The notes: a model not told the origin generated them from the sequence alone. A DNA stretch of 64,000 nucleotides from UBA1723 sp045629285 (GCA_045629285.1 JAZQQY010000034.1:1-64000); one strand, 5' to 3'; counted from the stretch's first letter, positions 7,895 to 16,886 are shown. Translations and numbers: made by a program.

Positions 7895-10351
7895 ATGATG
7901 AAATCGATAAATGTTTTTAGTCTGCTTTTATGCGGAGCTTTAGTCATATTGTCTGGTTGTAAACCTGTCAATGTGTTGACAAGGATCGACAAAGTGCCTG
8001 ACGAGTACACAAGAAACTATTGTTGTGGAGAAGTGTCTGTCCCTAAGTCGGTAGAGAAAGCAACTCCTTGGATTGTTTACTCTGATAGAGACCAGAATCC
8101 TACGTTTCATAATCCTGGTGGAAAAGTGAAACTTAAGGAAGTATCTTATTTTAGTCCTTTGGCTGTAATCGACGAAAAGGGAGATTATGTTGAAGTCGTA
8201 AAGTATGAGGAGGGTAAGTTCGAAGGAAGAAAGATCAAGGATCCTCAGCAGGTAGAGTATTTGGGATGGATGCCTAAAGCCAATCTAGTGTTGACATCTA
8301 AGGCTATGACTGATGTCGCAACTGGCTTTACTATGAAGATGATCACGATGTTCAACGATACATTCCCGTTGACTCATACAGAGCAGTATTTCATGGATGG
8401 TTCTGTTACGTTGTACAGTGAGCCTGAATTGTTGAATCCGATCGGTTCCATTCCTTTTCAGAAACCTATCTATTTGATTAAGAAGAGTGTAGATAAGGAC
8501 AAATGTTTGGTGATAGGTACTGAGGATTTTACTCCTGAGCGTGCTGCTAATGTAATATCTGGTTGGATTTCGTCATCTATCCTATTGCCTATGGGTGAGA
8601 TGCTTTACGGTGATTTCTCCGAGGCTCCGGTTCAGAATTTCTCAATGTTCAGCCCGTCGACAAGAACTACGACATCCGTTCCAAAATCAACTATGAACAG
8701 ATATCTGTTGTCGCCAAATCTTCCTGATTTTATCGGATTGAACCCAGTTTACGATATCGATGAGGGACTTGACAATTTGTCAACTATCAAAACGACAGCA
8801 CCTGTCTCTATTACCAACGATGAGAACAACATGGTATATAGTTTGGCAGGAAATCCTATCACAAAGCGTTTCTACGACGATTTGTTGAAGAACCTTAAGA
8901 ATGTCAATGTGATGATTGTCTTTTCTGCACAGAAAGAGGTTGCTACTAAATTCAACCAGTATGTCAATTATTTGCAGCAGTTGGACGGTATTCTAAAGAA
9001 GGAGTCTGGAGATTTCCACTTCCGTGTAGGTTATTACGTAGGATTTGACGGAGAGAGAAACAAGCAATCGATGTGTAAGCCTAAAGACAACATCGCTTCT
9101 GTGCTTTCATCTTTGGAGAAATATGCGGACAACAAATCAAGAAAGATAAAATTCGATTCAGACGCATGGTCGGCACTTAGAGGCGCAATGAAACTTGTGG
9201 CTCCATACAGTGACGAACAGAACATCATCATCATCATCGGTGAGAACGGTAACCAGAAAGAGGAGATCGACGAAGTGTTGGTCAACGGTTTGGTGAAGAT
9301 GAATTGTAGAATCATCGGATGCCAGTTGTTCTCAAACAACGGTAATACGTTCAACAATTTTGTCTTGCAGGTCGAGGATATGATTACTCGTTCTGCAAAT
9401 AAACTGTCTCATGAGAAGAAGAAGAAACTGGTTCACTCTGAGCAGGTTTGCCCAAGCAACAAGTATAAGGAGTATTCTGAAAATGTATACGGACTTGACT
9501 ATCCAAAGAACAGTATGCAGCAGGGTTGGGTGATCTTCCCTAGAAAGAAAGAGAATCTGTCTCCAGACGTTTTGCTTTCTGTGACTGATTCTACAGTGAA
9601 GATGATCAAGCATGAGACTAAGAACATTCTAGATCACATTCGTGAGTCGTTCAAACTTGCCGGTGTAGGTCGTACTTCCATCAATCCAGTTTGGCTTGGT
9701 TTGTGCGGTTATCCTGAGACTTACCACGTTCCGGCACATTTGTTCCAGCCGCTTTCTTCGATGAATCCTGTTTCAAACTTCCCTGCAAAGATAAGAGTTG
9801 AAACAATCAATCTCCAGAAGGCGAAATATACTCTGTTCGTTACGGATTCAGAGCTTAAGAGAATACGTCAGTTCTTGAATGAGTTGTTGGCTGTAAGAGT
9901 CGACTACGAACTTCCTGCTGCATCTAAGAAGGAGGATAAGAACCGTAATTGTCCTGATATGTTGGTGAAGAGACGCAATTCTTCGTTGGTTGCCCAAGAG
10001 AGCCACACATACCAGAATACATCCAAGGTAAGAAAGTCGATGTACAAGACATATTTGCGTTGGGCTAGAAACGAGAAGGTATATCCTAAAAAGAAGAAGG
10101 AGTTGAAGAAAGCCTCTCTTTCGAAGAACCAGCAGGAGGTGTTGTCTATGCCATCGTTCGAACCACTTCTTTATTCAACAAAGTTGTCGGCTTTGAAGAG
10201 CAAAAGTAGATTGTCGGATACTCAATTGGACAAGTTGCAGGATTATCTGCTAATGAAGCAGAAGGCGTTGGAGGATGCTATTGTCAATGAGAACAAGTAT
10301 GAATTCAACGGACAAGTGTATTATTCTATAGACGCTACTTTCTTGCCTTGA
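7895..10351 (+). CDS. tssR: TssR, large T6SSiii lipoprotein
   Basis: This 818-aa protein has a lipoprotein signal (ILSGC lipobox, Cys near residue 22). It then has an SH3-like region with WIVYSDRDQNPTF and LGWMPKANLVL, and a central part resembling a vWA fold, with NVMIVFSA and a predicted strand IIIIIGENG. The family TssR is an outer-membrane-associated component that caps the TssNQOPR assembly. The C-terminal 150 residues are rich in Lys and helical. It sits 23 bp after tssP and 62 bp before clpV, as expected for this locus type. Confidence 0.8.
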   Translation: MMKSINVFSLLLCGALVILSGCKPVNVLTRIDKVPDEYTRNYCCGEVSVPKSVEKATPWIVYSDRDQNPTFHNPGGKVKLKEVSYFSPLAVIDEKGDYVEVVKYEEGKFEGRKIKDPQQVEYLGWMPKANLVLTSKAMTDVATGFTMKMITMFNDTFPLTHTEQYFMDGSVTLYSEPELLNPIGSIPFQKPIYLIKKSVDKDKCLVIGTEDFTPERAANVISGWISSSILLPMGEMLYGDFSEAPVQNFSMFSPSTRTTTSVPKSTMNRYLLSPNLPDFIGLNPVYDIDEGLDNLSTIKTTAPVSITNDENNMVYSLAGNPITKRFYDDLLKNLKNVNVMIVFSAQKEVATKFNQYVNYLQQLDGILKKESGDFHFRVGYYVGFDGERNKQSMCKPKDNIASVLSSLEKYADNKSRKIKFDSDAWSALRGAMKLVAPYSDEQNIIIIIGENGNQKEEIDEVLVNGLVKMNCRIIGCQLFSNNGNTFNNFVLQVEDMITRSANKLSHEKKKKLVHSEQVCPSNKYKEYSENVYGLDYPKNSMQQGWVIFPRKKENLSPDVLLSVTDSTVKMIKHETKNILDHIRESFKLAGVGRTSINPVWLGLCGYPETYHVPAHLFQPLSSMNPVSNFPAKIRVETINLQKAKYTLFVTDSELKRIRQFLNELLAVRVDYELPAASKKEDKNRNCPDMLVKRRNSSLVAQESHTYQNTSKVRKSMYKTYLRWARNEKVYPKKKKELKKASLSKNQQEVLSMPSFEPLLYSTKLSALKSKSRLSDTQLDKLQDYLLMKQKALEDAIVNENKYEFNGQVYYSIDATFLP

Positions 10352-10413
10352 TTCAGTGATGCGATTGAGGAACTTAATTAAATATATGAACGTTAGATAT
10401 AACAGATAATATT

Positions 10414-12897
10414 ATGGATTTTCTTAATTTGAATAGTGAACTTCAGACTGCCATTCGCATTGCAAAGTCTCTTGCACGCGAATACGGCAACTCTAAGTAT
10501 ACACCGTCTCATCTTTTGAAGGCGATGCTTCATAAGGAGGTCGGTCTGGGTAATTTTGTTTTGTCCATCGGAAAAGATCTACCTTATTTGGAGGAGTGGG
10601 CCGAGATCAGAATGGAAGAATGCGAAAAACTTTCAGGTGTTTCTGAAATCGAGCCAGATTCAAAAGTTGCAAAGGTATTTGAAGAGGCTGACAATGTACG
10701 TTTGAAATTGGGATTGTTGGAGATCAATCCTATCTGTACTTTGTGTGCACTATGTCGTCCTGAAGTCGGTTTCACAGTCGATCAGTTGAAGTCGTTCCCT
10801 ATCAGAGAGAAGGATGTGTTGGATTGCTTCGCTGGCGACAATGCAAATAAGAATTTCACTGCTAATGTAGAGTCTATTTCTGGCGACAATATGTCGGCGC
10901 CAGCATCTAAGGCAAACCTTCAGAAGTATTGTATCTGCAAGACAGATGAGGCTCGCGACGGTAAGCTACACGCTATCGTTTGTCGTGACAACGAGATCCG
11001 TCAGATGATGGAGATCCTAGGTCGACGAAGCAAGCCGAATGTGATGGTGACTGGTGATTCCGGAGTAGGTAAGACTGCTTTGGCAGAAGGCTTGGCATTC
11101 AACATCGTCAATGGCAATGTCCCTACATTCTTGGAGAATACAGAGGTTTGGGAGCTTGACTCAGGTGCTTTGATTGCAGGTGCGACATATAAAGGCGAGA
11201 TCGAGGATCGTTTGAAGAATTTGATCAACGAGCTTCGTCAGATTGAGCGTGTCATCCTATTCATCGATGAGATCCATATTCTGCTTGATGCAAAGCAGGG
11301 AAATAACGGTGCTGTCAATATCCTAAAGCCAGAGTTGTCTAAGGGCGACTTGACTGTGATTGGTGCGACAACAGTCGACGAATATAGAAAAGTAATTGAG
11401 CCAGACCACGCATTCAGCCGTCGTTTCGAGGTGTTGAAGCTATCTGAGCCAACAGTTGACGATGCAGTCGCGATGGTAGGCTTCATGAAGGAAAAGTTCG
11501 AGGAGTACCATAAGATGAAGGTTAGCGATGAGTCGCTTTCCGATTGTGTACGTATGGCTAAGCGTTACGTTAAGGACAGACGATTGCCGGATTCTGCAAT
11601 CGATTTGCTTGACCGTACAATGGCCGCTGTCAAGATGGTCAACGAGACTACCCAGTCGGAGCAGACATGGTTGACTCAGGAGTTGGATAATTTGGAGAAG
11701 CGTCGTGAGGAGTTGTCAGATGACGACTACATGTCGAAGTTGGTTAAGGTCGAGATGAGCATCGTAAGTCGTTTGAGTCCAATTGTTCAAGCCAAGGTTG
11801 ATTATAAGGTCGTTAAGGAGATCGACATTCCGTCGCTAACTGAAAAATTGCGTCAGTTGTCTGATAGCCTAGGAGAAATCTCAAAAGAGAAGATTGAGAT
11901 CGTCACTCCAGACCACGTTGCTGCAGTTGTAGCCAGCAAGACAGGTATTCCTATCGGAAAGATCCAGACAGGTGAGAAGGAGCGTATCCTTAACATGGAG
12001 TCGATCTTGCGTAAGCGTGTCGTAGGTCAAGACCGTGCATTGAAGTCGTTGACAGATGCGATTTTGGAGTCGCGAAGCGGTATGAACAAGCCAGGTCAGC
12101 CGATCGGTTCATTCTTCTTCCTAGGACCAACAGGTACAGGTAAGACAGAGTTGACAAAGGCATTGGCAGAGGCATTGTTCAACGACGAGAAGGCGATGAT
12201 CCGTTTCGACATGTCAGAGTTTAAGGAAGAGCATTCAGCTGCATTGCTATACGGAGCGCCTCCGGGATACGTAGGTTATGAAGAGGGTGGTTTGCTAGTA
12301 AACAAGATCCGTCAGCAACCATACGCAGTAGTATTGTTCGATGAGATTGAGAAGGCTCATCCGTCGGTATTCGATATCTTCTTGCAGATTTTGGATGAAG
12401 GAAAGTTGCACGACAGATTAGGAAAAGAGGGAGATTTCTCAAATTCAATCATCATCTTCACATCAAATGTTGGAAGTGAGTGGATTTCCAAGGAGTTGAA
12501 TGAGGGACGCGTGCCTACCACATTGCAGATGATGGAGGTTATGGCTGGACATTTCCGTCCTGAGTTCCTTGCTCGTCTTTCTGAGATTGTGCCATTCTCG
12601 CCAATCGGAGAGTCTATCTTGATGCAGATCTTCGAAATCCAGTTCCAGGGATTCCGCAAGTTGTTGCTTGCACAGAACATGGATATCGAGTTGACAGACG
12701 AAGCAAAGCACGAGTTGGCATTCAAGGGCTTCACACCAAAGTATGGAGCACGTCAGGTGTCTGGTGTTGTACGTAATTATTTGCGTCGACCTGTATCGCG
12801 CATGATCCTATCAGGAGAGATCAAGAGCGGCGACATGTTGCATGGCGACTTGGATGAGGAGAACAACTTGAAGTGGGAGATTACACATAATTCATAA
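10414..12897 (+). CDS. tssH: TssH/ClpV AAA+ sheath-recycling ATPase
   Basis: This 827-aa protein has a Clp N-domain (about residues 1-140), a first AAA module with Walker A GDSGVGKTAL (about 213) and Walker B ILFIDEIH (about 284), and a second with GPTGTGKTEL (about 571) and VVLFDEIEKAH (about 640). The order N-D1-D2 without a long ClpB-type coiled-coil middle domain and the T6SS setting indicate ClpV. ClpV extracts TssB/TssC from contracted sheaths. Its codon and base usage match the TssB/TssC genes, unlike the AT-rich genes that follow. Confidence 0.92.
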   Translation: MDFLNLNSELQTAIRIAKSLAREYGNSKYTPSHLLKAMLHKEVGLGNFVLSIGKDLPYLEEWAEIRMEECEKLSGVSEIEPDSKVAKVFEEADNVRLKLGLLEINPICTLCALCRPEVGFTVDQLKSFPIREKDVLDCFAGDNANKNFTANVESISGDNMSAPASKANLQKYCICKTDEARDGKLHAIVCRDNEIRQMMEILGRRSKPNVMVTGDSGVGKTALAEGLAFNIVNGNVPTFLENTEVWELDSGALIAGATYKGEIEDRLKNLINELRQIERVILFIDEIHILLDAKQGNNGAVNILKPELSKGDLTVIGATTVDEYRKVIEPDHAFSRRFEVLKLSEPTVDDAVAMVGFMKEKFEEYHKMKVSDESLSDCVRMAKRYVKDRRLPDSAIDLLDRTMAAVKMVNETTQSEQTWLTQELDNLEKRREELSDDDYMSKLVKVEMSIVSRLSPIVQAKVDYKVVKEIDIPSLTEKLRQLSDSLGEISKEKIEIVTPDHVAAVVASKTGIPIGKIQTGEKERILNMESILRKRVVGQDRALKSLTDAILESRSGMNKPGQPIGSFFFLGPTGTGKTELTKALAEALFNDEKAMIRFDMSEFKEEHSAALLYGAPPGYVGYEEGGLLVNKIRQQPYAVVLFDEIEKAHPSVFDIFLQILDEGKLHDRLGKEGDFSNSIIIFTSNVGSEWISKELNEGRVPTTLQMMEVMAGHFRPEFLARLSEIVPFSPIGESILMQIFEIQFQGFRKLLLAQNMDIELTDEAKHELAFKGFTPKYGARQVSGVVRNYLRRPVSRMILSGEIKSGDMLHGDLDEENNLKWEITHNS

Positions 12898-12899
12898 AC

Positions 12900-12907
12900 A
12901 AAGGAGG
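12900..12907 (+). promoter_or_regulatory. Canonical Shine-Dalgarno site
   Basis: AAAGGAGG lies 4 nt before the tssD ATG at 12912. Most genes here have only A-rich leaders, so this perfect anti-16S match is unusual for the window and marks the first of the AT-rich cargo genes. Confidence 0.7.
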
Positions 12908-12911
12908 TTTT

Positions 12912-13316
12912 ATGTACGGATATACGACTGTATTGTGTTTGGATGGATCTCCAAATGCGTATGAATTAGGAAATTTTTCTTTTACATTATCTCAGCCTGT
13001 TGATGTTAGAGGTAAGGCACAAGGAGAAGTTAGAGCTGGAGTTTTGGATATGATGTTTGAGAATTTGCCTAGTAACGAAATGTCCAAATGGATGTTGAAC
13101 ACGAGAAACTTCAGAAATGGAAGTGTAAAAATTTATGGAGAAAATGGAAGTGTAATGCAGGAAGTGGCTTTTAAAAAAGCCACTTGCATTGGCATGGATA
13201 TTCGTTATATGGAATCTGGATCTGGATACTGTATGACTCATTTGATTGTTCAGGCATATTCGCTTACAGTGGATGGTGTGATTGTTGAAAATAACTGGAA
13301 AAATATTAAGCCATGA
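12912..13316 (+). CDS. tssD: Hcp-like tube protein (TssD), variant copy 1
   Basis: This 134-aa protein is the size of Hcp. It shares the Bacteroidetes TssD pattern: an N-terminal strand, SFTLSQPVDVRGKAQGEVRAG (the S/L-x-R-D-x-x-G-R-P-x-x-x-x-x-GG region), and a C-terminal PEENW-like tail seen here as VENNWKNI. Hcp hexamers form the inner tube and can carry effectors in the lumen. It is AT-richer than ClpV and differs strongly from the main Hcp at 15953. Its stop overlaps the next start (ATGA), so it is translated with the second variant copy and probably serves the adjacent effector. Confidence 0.78.
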   Translation: MYGYTTVLCLDGSPNAYELGNFSFTLSQPVDVRGKAQGEVRAGVLDMMFENLPSNEMSKWMLNTRNFRNGSVKIYGENGSVMQEVAFKKATCIGMDIRYMESGSGYCMTHLIVQAYSLTVDGVIVENNWKNIKP

Positions 13317-13735
13317 TTTCAGAATTAACTTCAATTTTAGGAGCCTTGATAGGTAGACCAGATGGAAATGTAGCTGCAGAGTTGCATTTGTCAGGAAAAA
13401 CATATTCAGTTTCTCAGTTCAATGTATCGTTTTCTCAGCGTATAGATCAGTTGGGAGAACCTCAATCCGAAAGTATGGGAGGAAAAATGATGATCACCAT
13501 ACCTCAATTGGCGGACGGTTCTTTACTACAGTGGGCTGCTGGTTCCAAAATTTTGAAAAGTGGAGAGATTGTTTTCAAGAATGAAACAGAGTCAACTAAT
13601 TTGAGAATTATGTTTGAAAATGCCTATTGTACAAGTATGAAACAGAATATAAATTCTGGATCTTCTTGTTCGTTTGTAATATCTCCACAGAAAGTCTCTT
13701 TGAATGGAGAATTGTTGGATAATGACTGGGATTGA
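13313..13735 (+). CDS. tssD: Hcp-like tube protein (TssD), variant copy 2
   Basis: This 140-aa protein has the same layout as its neighbour: an extra N-terminal helix of about 20 residues, then KTYSVSQFNVSFSQRIDQLGEPQSESMGGKM, and a final LDNDWD tail equivalent to EENW in the main Hcp. It is probably a second specialised tube subunit. Two different Hcp variants directly upstream of an effector candidate suggest a dedicated carrier, perhaps a mixed ring. It starts inside the stop of the previous gene and ends 2 bp before the next ATG. Confidence 0.72.
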   Translation: MISELTSILGALIGRPDGNVAAELHLSGKTYSVSQFNVSFSQRIDQLGEPQSESMGGKMMITIPQLADGSLLQWAAGSKILKSGEIVFKNETESTNLRIMFENAYCTSMKQNINSGSSCSFVISPQKVSLNGELLDNDWD

Positions 13736-13737
13736 TT

Positions 13738-15105
13738 ATGGCAAGTAAAGGTAGTACAGTAATTAGTCCTGATACTTTTAAGGTTTATCATGAAAGTGAA
13801 ATACCTTTCGATGGATATGTGAGGGGTGTTGGTCGTGTTGATACAATGTACAAAAGTTATGATACCATACCGATTCCAAACGCATATAATTGTCAAAATG
13901 ATTCTGTCAGTTCCATTGATTTTGAATCTGCTATAGATTCATCTATGTCAAGTGGAATCGTAAATCTTGACACAATACCATCAGGTGTATATAGTGGCTA
14001 TAATGATTCTATATCTTCCTCCATTGGATATATCCCGGTTTTAGATTCTTCTAAGGCAAATGTGATTAGAAGCTATGGGGAAGATGCGAACAAGATACTT
14101 TATGATAGTCTTGTTGTTCCTAATGGTAATTCTGTTATCGTAAATCTAGGTAATAGTCATATTACAATTGATTCTTCAGTTAATTATCAGATTGATTGTA
14201 AAATAGATAATTTATATGAAGATACAGCAACGTTTACAATAAACGTCAAATATCAAGATAATAATGGATTATGGGTAACCGCAGGTGAGCGCAGGTGTAA
14301 ACTTGATGATATTGATCGAGAATTTACGAATATGGCACAGCTTAATCCTGTTGATGATTCTGCTGTGGACGGTTTTATTAATCAAGTTTATAATGTAGCT
14401 CATGATTATGTAGCACCTGTTGGTAGTGTTTTATCAATACCTGTTTCTGCGGATGAATATCTACGAAAAATTGACCACTTGCGTGATGTTAAGAGATATT
14501 TTGAGCAGGATATGATTCGAATTCCTGCAGAAAATGAGGAAATCCTTCGGGAAAACCTAAATAAACTGGAAAGTCAATACAGTAAAAAAATCAATAGTTT
14601 AGGTGGTGTAAAAAAGAACAATATCAAGGTTAACCGTTCTGTAGAGAGAATTAATGGATCGCAGATAGAAAAGCTAAAATTTAAGAATGTTCAACAAGCG
14701 GTTCGTTATGGAAATACCAAACAAAGACTTAATCTTGAATATGCAGAAAAATTAAATTCCGAAAAAAATGCTGTACTAAAAAAAACTTCGGATGATTTAA
14801 GTAAAAAATACGTTGAACTAGTTGAAGGAACTGACAGCAGGGTAAAAAGCAATTTTAATAGAATAAAATTGGCCGCCCGAATAAGCAAAGGACTGAACAT
14901 TCTGGGTGCGGGTATTTCAGTCTGGTCTTTAGGTAAACATCTTTATGATAACAGAGGAAATGCTGATGCTTTGTTGAGTCTCAAAACACTTAGATTAGGT
15001 TTAGATTTGGCATTCTCTCTTGTCGCATTTGTTCCTGGTTGGGGTTGGGCTGTTTCTGGAGCATGGTTTTTGGGAACTGCTATATATGATTATTATAATC
15101 GATAG
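13738..15105 (+). CDS. Candidate pore-forming T6SS effector
   Basis: I do not recognise a named family for this 455-aa protein. It has a Ser/Asp-rich N-terminal third, a beta-rich segment around residues 140-195, a charged coiled-coil-like middle (about 235-375), and a hydrophobic C-terminal 75 residues with LNILGAGISVWSLGKHL and LAFSLVAFVPGWGWAVSGA. A soluble protein ending in a glycine-rich helical hairpin resembles pore-forming toxins. Two Hcp variants lie directly upstream and a membrane protein directly downstream, the classic effector-immunity layout. It is visibly AT-rich. I skipped a TTG codon at 13732 and used the ATG at 13738. The function is inferred. Confidence 0.6.
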   Translation: MASKGSTVISPDTFKVYHESEIPFDGYVRGVGRVDTMYKSYDTIPIPNAYNCQNDSVSSIDFESAIDSSMSSGIVNLDTIPSGVYSGYNDSISSSIGYIPVLDSSKANVIRSYGEDANKILYDSLVVPNGNSVIVNLGNSHITIDSSVNYQIDCKIDNLYEDTATFTINVKYQDNNGLWVTAGERRCKLDDIDREFTNMAQLNPVDDSAVDGFINQVYNVAHDYVAPVGSVLSIPVSADEYLRKIDHLRDVKRYFEQDMIRIPAENEEILRENLNKLESQYSKKINSLGGVKKNNIKVNRSVERINGSQIEKLKFKNVQQAVRYGNTKQRLNLEYAEKLNSEKNAVLKKTSDDLSKKYVELVEGTDSRVKSNFNRIKLAARISKGLNILGAGISVWSLGKHLYDNRGNADALLSLKTLRLGLDLAFSLVAFVPGWGWAVSGAWFLGTAIYDYYNR

Positions 15106-15152
15106 CTTTGGTTATAATAGAATCTTTGATAATAATAGTCGATTCTAAGATT

Positions 15153-15614
15153 ATGATGAAGGTGGAATTAGTAAAAAAAATATCACACATATTTCCATAT
15201 CTGTATTATCGTTTATATCAATACTATTACGAATATTATCATGAAGAGGACACATCATCATTTTCTGCATTTACATTGGTTGCTGCCGTAAAGCTTTTTT
15301 ATATGATGAGTGTGATTTTTCCTGTCTTGTTAGGAATATCAGATTGTCTACATATTGGTTATCAGTATTATAATTACGTAGTATTGGTATTTATAGCAAT
15401 AGCGGTGTCTATTGTTGGATTTCTTTGGTCTCAATATCGCACATGCAAACCGAAATACAATGAGATGATGTCTCTTTGGAATAATGAAACTGAAAGTCAA
15501 AGAGATAAAAAATGGTGGGTTCTTGTCTTTGTTTGTGTCGGTATTATTCCTTTCTTTTTGATCGTTATAAAAATGGTGGATTTTTTCATTAGCATGGTAA
15601 AAACGGTCGTGTGA
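15153..15614 (+). CDS. Polytopic membrane protein, candidate immunity to the 13738 effector
   Basis: This protein of about 153 aa has three clear hydrophobic segments (about residues 40-65, 73-95, 122-147), a Tyr-rich stretch (YYRLYQYYYEYYHEE) and no recognisable enzyme domain. Small polytopic inner-membrane proteins encoded right after a pore-forming toxin usually protect against it. The frame is open upstream to a TTG at 15108, 2 bp after the effector stop; the first ATGs are at 15153 and 15156, so the start is uncertain. It is AT-rich like the effector, which suggests they moved together. Confidence 0.55.
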   Translation: MMKVELVKKISHIFPYLYYRLYQYYYEYYHEEDTSSFSAFTLVAAVKLFYMMSVIFPVLLGISDCLHIGYQYYNYVVLVFIAIAVSIVGFLWSQYRTCKPKYNEMMSLWNNETESQRDKKWWVLVFVCVGIIPFFLIVIKMVDFFISMVKTVV

Positions 15615-15952
15615 AGTTCTATTTCAGAACAGTAAGCAATTAAAGTTATAACGGAGAAACCTCCATTGCCACTTGAAGAAATAGATGATTCCCACATGTG
15701 TGGAATGCAAAAATCGAAGAAAGAAATACAGACAGTTGGGGAATAGTAAATAATAGTATTCCTCATTTCTTAAAAAATCTGAATTTTGCGCGATTTTGTC
15801 AAATTTTTGCTTTTTATTTTTTTGAACGAGAGTGATAGAATATTACTTTTGTAAAGCGAAATAAAACAAGCACAATAAGAATCCATTTGCAAGAATGTTG
15901 ATGGAAACAATTAAATAATTAACAATTAATAACAAATTTAAATTTTAAAGTT
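15615..15952 (+). other. Gene-free stretch with short coding-like remnant and hcp leader
   Basis: No full gene is seen. From 15636 to 15746 one frame reads 37 codons without a start, ending QKSKKEIQTVGE then stop. Its composition (Lys/Glu/Pro) looks coding, so it may be the tail of a decayed cargo gene. The second half holds the hcp promoter and a leader of about 98 nt. Confidence 0.35.
15821..15851 (+). promoter_or_regulatory. Promoter of the main hcp gene
   Basis: TTTG (15821-15824), a 19-bp spacer and TACTTTTG (15844-15851) exactly match the Bacteroidetes TTTG / TAnnTTTG promoter. Transcription would start near 15855, giving an unusually long A-rich leader of about 98 nt before the ATG. 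It is the best promoter inside the T6SS locus. Confidence 0.75.
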
Positions 15953-16345
15953 ATGGCGTTTAGATCCACTTTAAATTTGGGCGGTAAGGAATATGATGTC
16001 CTTGAATGCAATTATTCTCTAAAGCGTGATGTTGACTCAAAGGGTCGTCCTTCTTCAAACATCTACGGTGGTCGTATCACAGTACGTGTTGAGTCTACAG
16101 AGGACACTACAATCTTGGAGACAATGGTTAACCAGTTCAAGCCATTTAGCGGAAGCATCGTTTTCAAGAAGGGTGATGAGGAGTCAAAGATGAAGGAGCT
16201 TTCTTTTGAGAACGCTTACATCATCGAGTTCGCAGAGGGTATCGATATCGTTGGTACTGCCCCTATGTCTATCTGTATTACAATCTCGGCTCAGATCATC
16301 AAGATCGGTGGTGCAGAGTATGAGGAGAACTGGCCAAAGGCATAA
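15953..16345 (+). CDS. tssD: Hcp tube protein (TssD), main copy
   Basis: This 130-aa protein is the standard Bacteroidetes Hcp: it opens AFRSTLNLGGKEYDVLECNY, continues with SKGRPSSNIYGGRI, and ends EYEENWPKA. Hcp stacks as hexameric rings to form the tube expelled by the sheath. Codon use resembles TssB and TssC, unlike the two AT-rich hcp variants upstream. It is flanked by its own perfect promoter and a downstream hairpin with a T-run, so it is probably expressed above the rest of the operon, as the tube stoichiometry would demand. Confidence 0.93.
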   Translation: MAFRSTLNLGGKEYDVLECNYSLKRDVDSKGRPSSNIYGGRITVRVESTEDTTILETMVNQFKPFSGSIVFKKGDEESKMKELSFENAYIIEFAEGIDIVGTAPMSICITISAQIIKIGGAEYEENWPKA

Positions 16346-16353
16346 TGAATCTT

Positions 16354-16393
16354 CAAGAGAGAGAGGCATTGGTTTGCCTTTCTTCTCTTTTTT
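16354..16393 (+). terminator. Terminator or attenuator after hcp
   Basis: An inverted repeat (AGGCA/TGCCT extended by imperfect GAGAG/CTTCTC pairing) is followed by TTTTTT. Placed between hcp and tssB, it would partly end the hcp transcript and raise Hcp relative to the sheath genes. Confidence 0.6.
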
Positions 16394-16414
16394 ATTTTAA
16401 ATTTTATAGTAAAA

Positions 16415-16870
16415 ATGGGAATTCTTAACTATGAGATTGGTGGTAATGAGAGACCAGTTGAATCAGCAGACTCTATTGGCAACATTCCACAGAATCGAAC
16501 AATGTTCGTAGGCAAGCTAACTGCCGATGATCCAATTAGCCCAGAGACAATCGAGGGACTAAAGACAATTGATGATGTCTATGCTCATTTCCAGCCCAAT
16601 GTAGACGTTGAGTTCGAAACTGCAGAAGGAGAGACTGTAAATGAGAACTTCCGTTTCGCAAATACTGCAGATTTCTCTGTAAAGCAGATGACAGAGCAGA
16701 GCGATTTCTTGAAGGGTCTTTCTATCGAGCAGGAGTTTTATGAGAAGTTGGTTAAGCAGTTGCGTACCAACAAGGTGCTTCAGAAGGCTTTGGAGAACGA
16801 AGACGCTCGTCAGGGTATGATCGACGCTCTTACAAAATTGAGAGAGGAACTAAAAGAATCTGGAATCTAA
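16415..16870 (+). CDS. tssB: TssB, T6SS sheath small subunit
   Basis: This 151-aa protein has the VipA/TssB pattern: an early extended region, then LTADDPISPETIEGLKTIDDVYAHFQPNVDVEFETAEGE-type strands (about 36-75), FRFANTADFS, and a C-terminal helical pair. TssB and TssC interlock to form the contractile sheath, and ClpV recognises the sheath. It starts 69 bp after hcp, past the hairpin, and is 16 bp before tssC. Confidence 0.9.
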   Translation: MGILNYEIGGNERPVESADSIGNIPQNRTMFVGKLTADDPISPETIEGLKTIDDVYAHFQPNVDVEFETAEGETVNENFRFANTADFSVKQMTEQSDFLKGLSIEQEFYEKLVKQLRTNKVLQKALENEDARQGMIDALTKLREELKESGI

Positions 16871-16886
16871 TTTTTTTAATTGAAAT

